NCBI GenBank assembly: GCA_900545655.1
Contig: UQZY01000034.1
Coordinates: 1-19,323 of the forward strand
Length of the DNA stretch: 19,323 nucleotides
Direction: 5' to 3'
Source of the DNA: an uncultured Oscillospiraceae bacterium
GTDB lineage: Bacteria; Bacillota; Clostridia; Oscillospirales; Acutalibacteraceae
This document shows, in pieces, positions 14,956-19,323 of this stretch. The position numbers were made by a program, and so were the translations under genes. The notes beneath the pieces are model-generated. The model was not told the origin of the DNA, searched no databases, and saw nothing but the letters and a program-made list of their open reading frames with translations. Position 1 is the first letter of the stretch. Each line of letters starts with the position of its first letter.

Positions 14956-16104
14956 GTGGAAAATAACGTTATTATCGAACTAAAAGATATTTGCGTAAGC
15001 TTTGAAAATGAAACTATTCTCAAAGATTTAAACCTTTATATTCGCGACGGTGAATTTGTAACCCTGCTCGGACCGTCGGGCTGCGGTAAAACAACCACGC
15101 TCAGAATTGTTGCCGGATTCCTTGAACCTGATTCCGGAGAGGTTATTTTCGAAGGAAAGTGTATCAATGGTGTGCCGGCTCATGAGAGACAGGTTAACAC
15201 CATTTTTCAGCGTTATGCATTATTCCCGCATCTTAACGTCTATGAAAATATCGCATTCGGACTCAGACTTCGCAAGATGTCGGAGCAGGAGATAAAAGAA
15301 AAGGTTGAAGAGATGCTCTCCCTTGTTGACCTGAAGGGTTTCGGCAGACGTTCCGTTGATTCTCTTTCGGGTGGTCAGCAGCAGCGTGTTGCCATAGCAA
15401 GGGCTCTTGCCGTAAATCCGCGCGTTCTTCTCCTTGACGAGCCTCTGGGTGCTCTTGACCTGAAGCTTCGTAAGGATATGCAGGTTGAACTTAAAAATAT
15501 CCAGCAAAGACTCGGAATTACTTTCATATACGTAACACATGACCAGGAGGAAGCGCTCTCCATGTCGGATACCATTGTTGTAATGGATCATGGTGAGATT
15601 CAGCATATCGGTTCGCCGACAGACATATACAATGAGCCGAAAAATGCTTTCGTTGCCGACTTTATAGGTGAGTCGAACATACTTGACGGTGTTATGAAAA
15701 AGGACTTCAAGGTTGAATTTTCAGGTCATGTTTTTGACTGCGTTGACAAGGGCTTTAAAGAAGATGAAAACGTCGACGTTGTCGTAAGACCTGAGGACGT
15801 TGATGTGTGCTCTCCGGAGGACGGAATGATTTCGGGAACCGTCACATCGGTAACCTTCAAGGGCGTTCACTATGAAATAATCGTGGATATCGGCGGCTTT
15901 AAGTGGATGATTCAGTCAACCGACTATCAGGAAGAGGGAGATATCATAGGTCTCCTCATAAAGCCGGATGAGATACATATCATGAAGAAGTCAAAATATT
16001 CGGGACTTTACGGTGACTATTCAAGCTTCTCGGATGAGATGGATTATATCTCTGACGTAAATGAGGTTCTTGTTTCCGAGGAACCGGAAGAGGTTCAGGA
16101 GTAA
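14956..16104 (+). CDS. potA: Spermidine/putrescine ABC transporter ATP-binding protein
   Basis: Cytoplasmic ATPase that powers the PotBC permease. The 382-residue protein has Walker A GPSGCGKTT (39-47), Q-loop FQRYALFP (84-91), signature LSGGQQQR (137-144), Walker B VLLLDEP (157-163) and the H-loop histidine H195 in YVTHDQEEA. A C-terminal TOBE-type domain covers about 240-350. The last 27 residues (356-382) are strongly acidic, with ten D/E and no basic residue, beyond the usual PotA end. I choose GTG 14956 with AGGGAG upstream; the longer reading from a TTG at 14926 would start at the predicted transcription start and add a non-family extension. Confidence 0.93.
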   Translation: MENNVIIELKDICVSFENETILKDLNLYIRDGEFVTLLGPSGCGKTTTLRIVAGFLEPDSGEVIFEGKCINGVPAHERQVNTIFQRYALFPHLNVYENIAFGLRLRKMSEQEIKEKVEEMLSLVDLKGFGRRSVDSLSGGQQQRVAIARALAVNPRVLLLDEPLGALDLKLRKDMQVELKNIQQRLGITFIYVTHDQEEALSMSDTIVVMDHGEIQHIGSPTDIYNEPKNAFVADFIGESNILDGVMKKDFKVEFSGHVFDCVDKGFKEDENVDVVVRPEDVDVCSPEDGMISGTVTSVTFKGVHYEIIVDIGGFKWMIQSTDYQEEGDIIGLLIKPDEIHIMKKSKYSGLYGDYSSFSDEMDYISDVNEVLVSEEPEEVQE

Positions 16105-16119
16105 AAGGGAGGGGAGACT

Positions 16120-16938
16120 GTGAAAAACAGGACATATAACGCTATTTCGGCGCCTTATGCACTTTGGTGTGCAATTTTCATTGTTGCTCCGCTCTTAATT
16201 GTTGCTTACTATGCACTTACGGATCGTTCCGGAAATTTTTCTTTTGAAAACATTTCCTCCCTTGCGATGTATACCGATACTATCGCAAGATCCGTCTATT
16301 TCGGAGTAATAGCGACAATCATTTGCCTCCTTGTCTCATATCCGCTTGCGTATATCATCTCAAGGACAAAGGCTTCTACACAAAAGATACTTATCATGCT
16401 CATCATGGTTCCCATGTGGATGAACTTTCTTCTCCGTACATATGCTATCATGGTTCTTTTTGAGGATACGGAAATTATAAACAACCTGCTTCACAGGATA
16501 GGTCTTCGTACCGTTCATATGATCAACACACCCGGCGCGGTTATTTTCGGTATGGTTTATAACTATCTGCCGTTTATGGTGTTGCCGCTTTATACCTCTA
16601 TGACCAAGCTTGACTATAAGCTTGTAGAGGCGGCAAGAGACCTCGGAGCAAGCGGATTCCAGGCGCTTACAAAGGTTATTATTCCGCTTACTAAAGCCGG
16701 AATAGTTTCGGGTATTACCATGGTGTTTGTACCGTCCGTTTCCACCTTTTATATCTCACAAAAACTCGGCGGAGGAAAATATACTCTTATCGGAGATGTT
16801 ATTGAGTTGCAGTTCCAGACTGCGTATAACTATAACCTTGGGGCAAGTATTTCTCTTCTCCTTATGGTTCTTATTCTCATCTGCCTTGCGGTCATGAATA
16901 AATTCGGAGATCCCGATGACGGAGGTGTTGTGGTATGA
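16120..16938 (+). CDS. potB: Spermidine/putrescine ABC transporter permease PotB
   Basis: Inner-membrane permease, 272 residues, with six predicted helices (first about 12-32, last about 243-265). The EAA loop that docks on PotA is EAARDLGASGFQALTKVIIP (170-189). The start is GTG at 16120, 15 bases after potA, served by AAGGGAGGGGAG. Its stop overlaps potC by 4 bases (ATGA), so the two permeases are translationally coupled, as expected for a heterodimer. Confidence 0.94.
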   Translation: MKNRTYNAISAPYALWCAIFIVAPLLIVAYYALTDRSGNFSFENISSLAMYTDTIARSVYFGVIATIICLLVSYPLAYIISRTKASTQKILIMLIMVPMWMNFLLRTYAIMVLFEDTEIINNLLHRIGLRTVHMINTPGAVIFGMVYNYLPFMVLPLYTSMTKLDYKLVEAARDLGASGFQALTKVIIPLTKAGIVSGITMVFVPSVSTFYISQKLGGGKYTLIGDVIELQFQTAYNYNLGASISLLLMVLILICLAVMNKFGDPDDGGVVV

Positions 16939-17777
16939 AGAAAAAAAACAGCTTTGCATCAAGATTTTATCTCGTTTTTATCTTTATTCTTCTCTATGCA
17001 CCTATTGCCGTACTCATTTTTTACTCTTTTAACTCATCAAACAGTACCAGTGTTTTTGAGACGTTTTCTTTGCATTGGTATAAGGAGCTTTTCCGTGACG
17101 AAAAAACTATTGCGGCTCTTAAAAATACACTTGTTCTTGCCGTTCTTTCGTCAATTATCTCGACTGTTGTCGGAACTATCTCCGCAACAGGACTTTATTA
17201 TTCAAAAACAAAGCCGTATAAGAAGCTCACTATGACGGCAACAAATATTCCCATGATGAATCCGGATATCGTTACCGGAATTTCAATGATGCTTCTTTTT
17301 GTATTCATAGGTACGATACTTAAGGTTTCCGGAGTGCTTGGCTTTACAACCATGCTTATTGCACATATTACATTTGAATTGCCTTATGTGATTTTAAATA
17401 TTCTTCCGAGATTTCGTTCTATGGACAGGTATCTGACCGAGGCTGCCTGTGATCTCGGTTGTACGCCCGTTAAGGCGTTTTTTAAGGTTACATTGCCGTA
17501 TCTTAAGTCTGAAATACTTGCAGCGTTTATCATGGCGTTTACGCTTTCTCTTGACGACTTTGTTATAAGTTATTTTGTAAGCGGTCCTGAATTCCAGACG
17601 CTTCCCATACGTATTTATTCTATGACGAAAAAACGTGTAACACCGGATATGTACGCGCTTTCTACAATTATATTTGTTGTGGTTTTTGTGCTTCTCATTC
17701 TTTTCAATTTTGCACAGGATGAGAATCGTCGCGAAGCGCGTCGCCTCCGCAAAGAGAAAAGGAGGTTGGAGTCGTGA
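16935..17777 (+). CDS. potC: Spermidine/putrescine ABC transporter permease PotC
   Basis: Second inner-membrane permease, 280 residues and six predicted helices. The EAA loop is EAACDLGCTPVKAFFKVTLP (169-188). It is followed by FTLSLDDFVISYFVSGPEFQTLP, a run very typical of PotC. The short basic C-terminal tail (about residues 264-280) is arginine/lysine-rich and cytoplasmic. A GGAGG lies inside the potB end. The stop overlaps the potD GTG by 4 bases (GTGA). Confidence 0.94.
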   Translation: MKKKNSFASRFYLVFIFILLYAPIAVLIFYSFNSSNSTSVFETFSLHWYKELFRDEKTIAALKNTLVLAVLSSIISTVVGTISATGLYYSKTKPYKKLTMTATNIPMMNPDIVTGISMMLLFVFIGTILKVSGVLGFTTMLIAHITFELPYVILNILPRFRSMDRYLTEAACDLGCTPVKAFFKVTLPYLKSEILAAFIMAFTLSLDDFVISYFVSGPEFQTLPIRIYSMTKKRVTPDMYALSTIIFVVVFVLLILFNFAQDENRREARRLRKEKRRLES

Positions 17778-19024
17778 AAAAAACAATGAAGATTATTTCC
17801 GTTGTTCTTTGTATGTCTTTTTTGTTCGCACTTTCTGTTCCTTTTGCTTTTGCGGCCGAGGATGAACCGCATTATTATCTAAAGGATTACAAGATAGACG
17901 AAAATTATTATAAGAACAATCCGTACAGGGGTACGACCTTAAACGTATATAACTGGGGGGAGTATATCTCCGACGGCTCCGAGGACTCTCTGGATGTCAA
18001 TAAATACTTTGAAAAGCTTACCGGCATAAAGATAAATTATACTAATTTTGACAGCAATGAGGATATGTACGCAAAGCTTAAGAGCGGCGGAGCAAATTAC
18101 GATGTAATAACACCTTCGGACTACATGATTGAGCGCCTTGCGGATGAGGGACTGCTCGAAAAGCTTAATATGGATAACATACCGAATTTTAAGTATATCT
18201 CGGATGAATACAAAGGTCTTTATTTCGATAAGAACGATGAATATTCGGTATGCTATAACGTAGGCTATGTTGCCCTTATCTACAATTCGAAGCTGGTGGA
18301 CAAAAAGCCCGACAGCTGGGAGGCTCTCTGGGACGAAAAGTATGCGGGAAACATCCTCATGTTCAACAATCCTCGTGACGCCTTCGGAATTGCACAGCTT
18401 ATTCTCGGTCAGGATCTAAACACAACCGACCCGAAGGATTGGGCTCTTGCATATGATAAATTGCTCTCGGAAAAGAACGTTGTTCGCTCGTATGTTATGG
18501 ATGAGATATTCAATATCATGGAGAGCGGAGCCGCAGCATTGGCACCGTACTATGTCGGAGATTTCCTCACAATGAAGGACAACAATCCGGATCTTGAAAT
18601 TGCGTATCCGAAGGAAGGCGCAAATATCTTTGTTGACTCCATGTGTATTCCAACGACATGCCAAAACAAGGGTGCAGCCGAGCTTTACATTAACTTCATG
18701 GAGGAACCTGAAATAGCACTTGCGAACGCTGAGTATATCTGTTACGGTACACCGAATAAAATCGTAAGGTATCTTGACGAGTACTCTTTAAGAGACAGCA
18801 GTGTTATTTATCCCGATGAAAGCATTACTGAAAACTATCAGTATTTCCACAATCTTGATTCCGAAACACAGACTCTTATGAGCAACTACTGGAGCGACCT
18901 AAAGGTTGACGGTACTTCAAATGTGTCGACTTACGTCGGACTTGCGTTATTTGCAGCACTCGGAATAGCCTATGCGGCGTTTGCTTTCGTAAGAAAAAAA
19001 CGACGTGAAAAATACTATGATTAA
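17774..19024 (+). CDS. potD: Spermidine/putrescine-type substrate-binding protein with C-terminal membrane anchor
   Basis: Extracytoplasmic binding protein, 416 residues. A signal peptide spans about 1-27, with likely cleavage after AFA (25-27), and no lipobox cysteine at that site. The mature PotD fold includes NWGEY (60-64), SNEDMYAKL, PSDYM (114-118), NPRDAFGIA and YGTPN, which line up with E. coli PotD. A hydrophobic helix (about 386-406) followed by RKKRREK (407-413) forms a C-terminal membrane anchor, which replaces the usual lipid anchor of Gram-positive binding proteins. Some ligand-pocket tryptophans of E. coli PotD appear replaced, so the exact polyamine is uncertain. GTG 17774 has GGAGG at 17761-17765; an in-frame ATG at 17786 is less well placed. 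Confidence 0.92.
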   Translation: MKKTMKIISVVLCMSFLFALSVPFAFAAEDEPHYYLKDYKIDENYYKNNPYRGTTLNVYNWGEYISDGSEDSLDVNKYFEKLTGIKINYTNFDSNEDMYAKLKSGGANYDVITPSDYMIERLADEGLLEKLNMDNIPNFKYISDEYKGLYFDKNDEYSVCYNVGYVALIYNSKLVDKKPDSWEALWDEKYAGNILMFNNPRDAFGIAQLILGQDLNTTDPKDWALAYDKLLSEKNVVRSYVMDEIFNIMESGAAALAPYYVGDFLTMKDNNPDLEIAYPKEGANIFVDSMCIPTTCQNKGAAELYINFMEEPEIALANAEYICYGTPNKIVRYLDEYSLRDSSVIYPDESITENYQYFHNLDSETQTLMSNYWSDLKVDGTSNVSTYVGLALFAALGIAYAAFAFVRKKRREKYYD

Positions 19025-19044
19025 GGTCACTTAAAATGCCTTTA

Positions 19045-19072
19045 AAATATTTGATTTTTTTAGCAAATATTT
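19045..19072 (+). terminator. Possible AT-rich terminator hairpin after potD
   Basis: AAATATTTG (19045-19053) is the exact reverse complement of CAAATATTT (19064-19072), with a T-rich 9-base loop. The stem is only A/T-rich and no clean T-tract follows before the next promoter, so terminator function is uncertain. It is the only hairpin seen between potD and the tRNA promoter. Confidence 0.35.
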
Positions 19073-19073
19073 G

Positions 19074-19102
19074 TTGACACGGAGCAAAGCCTTTGTTATA
19101 AT
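19074..19102 (+). promoter_or_regulatory. Perfect consensus sigma-A promoter for the tRNA gene(s)
   Basis: TTGACA (19074-19079), a 17-base spacer and TATAAT (19097-19102) match the ideal promoter at every position, as often seen for stable RNA. Transcription would start near 19109. The roughly 33-base leader can fold into a small stem (19113-19134, GCGT/ACGC and GGGA/TCCC with a GA bulge) before the tRNA 5' end. Confidence 0.95.
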
Positions 19103-19141
19103 AGTCAACGTTGCGTGAGGGAAATATCCCACGCGTGGCAT

Positions 19142-19226
19142 GCGAGAGTGGCGGAATCGGCAGACGCGCACGTTTGAGGGGCGTGTGGGGCGACTCGTAC
19201 GGGTTCAAGTCCCGTCTCTCGCACCA
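19142..19226 (+). tRNA. tRNA-Leu (anticodon GAG)
   Basis: A full cloverleaf with the long variable arm of a class II tRNA. The acceptor stem is GCGAGAG (19142-19148) paired with CTCTCGC (19216-19222). The anticodon stem is CACGT/GCGTG with loop TTGAGGG and anticodon GAG at 19176-19178 (leucine codons CUC/CUU). The variable arm is about 19186-19198. The T-arm is ACGGG/CCCGT with TTCAAGT. The discriminator is A at 19223 and CCA is encoded at 19224-19226. Confidence 0.97.
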
Positions 19227-19227
19227 T

Positions 19228-19258
19228 GGTCCGGTTCGTGCGAACCGGACCTATTTTT
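19228..19258 (+). terminator. Terminator-like hairpin between tRNA-Leu and tRNA-Pro
   Basis: GGTCCGGTTC (19228-19237) pairs perfectly with GAACCGGACC (19242-19251) around a GTGC loop, followed by TATTTTTT. This is a strong GC-rich stem with a T run, starting two bases after the tRNA-Leu CCA. It should end transcription, yet tRNA-Pro begins only 14-15 bases after the T run. Confidence 0.85.
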
Positions 19259-19272
19259 TAAAAAGTAAATAT

Positions 19273-19323
19273 CCGGGTGTGGCGAAGTTTGGTATCGCGC
19301 TTGAATGGGGTTCAAGAGGCCGC
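19273..19323 (+). tRNA. tRNA-Pro (anticodon GGG), 3' end cut by the window
   Basis: The visible 5' two-thirds folds as a tRNA. The 5' acceptor strand is CCGGGTG (19273-19279), with T8 at 19280. The D-stem is GCGA/TCGC, and the anticodon stem is CTTGA/TCAAG (19300-19304 and 19312-19316). The loop is ATGGGGT with anticodon GGG at 19307-19309 (codon CCC) and G37. The start of the variable loop is present; the T-arm and 3' acceptor strand lie beyond the window, so the acceptor pairing cannot be checked. Confidence 0.88.

Noticed and set aside
19073..19109. Inverted repeat GTTGAC ... GTCAAC flanking the tRNA promoter
   Set aside because: The arms are only 6 bases, one arm is largely the -35 consensus itself, and pairing does not extend further, so chance is enough.
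1..19323. CRISPR arrays, insertion sequences, prophage genes, defence systems or long direct repeats
   Set aside because: Reading the window by eye showed no repeated spacer pattern, transposase, integrase or toxin-antitoxin-like pair; the gene content is ordinary chromosomal.

Overview
The window looks like chromosomal DNA from an anaerobic low- to mid-GC Firmicute, most probably a clostridial gut-type lineage (Oscillospirales/Ruminococcaceae-like). This rests on the gene order xseA-xseB-ispA-dxs-tlyA-nadK-argR-recN, strong AGGAGG-type ribosome-binding sites, textbook TTGACA/TATAAT promoters, and a PerR regulator paired with a reverse rubrerythrin. The taxon is inferred from gene content and not proven. 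Coding density is high, no gene-free stretch exceeds about 250 bases, and I saw no transposon, prophage or CRISPR array.

Positions 1-9618 (plus strand) hold a housekeeping cluster. It starts with the tail of a TsaD/M22-like protein, followed by both exonuclease VII subunits (xseA, xseB), two isoprenoid genes (ispA, dxs), the TlyA-type rRNA methyltransferase, NAD kinase, the arginine repressor and RecN. Genes are tightly packed, often touching or overlapping, as in an operon. tyrS follows behind its own likely promoter and ends at a strong terminator.

Positions 9687-10914 form a small oxidative-stress operon. A consensus promoter is overlaid by a perfect 25-bp Fur/PerR-family palindrome, followed by perR and a reverse rubrerythrin, and closed by a hairpin that can terminate both strands. 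Next, on the minus strand, is a membrane-anchored GHL10 (DUF187) glycosidase-like protein.

Positions 12119-14887 (plus strand) carry less-known genes: a small CxxC/CxxC protein of unknown function, a DUF1294 membrane protein, an ArsB/NhaD (SLC13-like) ion transporter and a cytidylate-kinase-like protein, ending at a terminator.

Positions 14892-19024 are a complete potABCD operon for polyamine-type uptake: ATPase, two permeases and a binding protein. The genes overlap by 4 nt at the last two junctions. The binding protein has a signal peptide and, unusually, a C-terminal transmembrane anchor.

The right edge has a perfect consensus promoter driving tRNA-Leu(GAG), a terminator-like hairpin, then tRNA-Pro(GGG) cut off by the window end. 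I found no convincing new multi-gene system. The items most worth a second look are the PerR operator architecture, the C-terminally anchored PotD, the transporter/kinase-like pair, the small metal-ribbon protein and the hairpin between the two tRNA genes.
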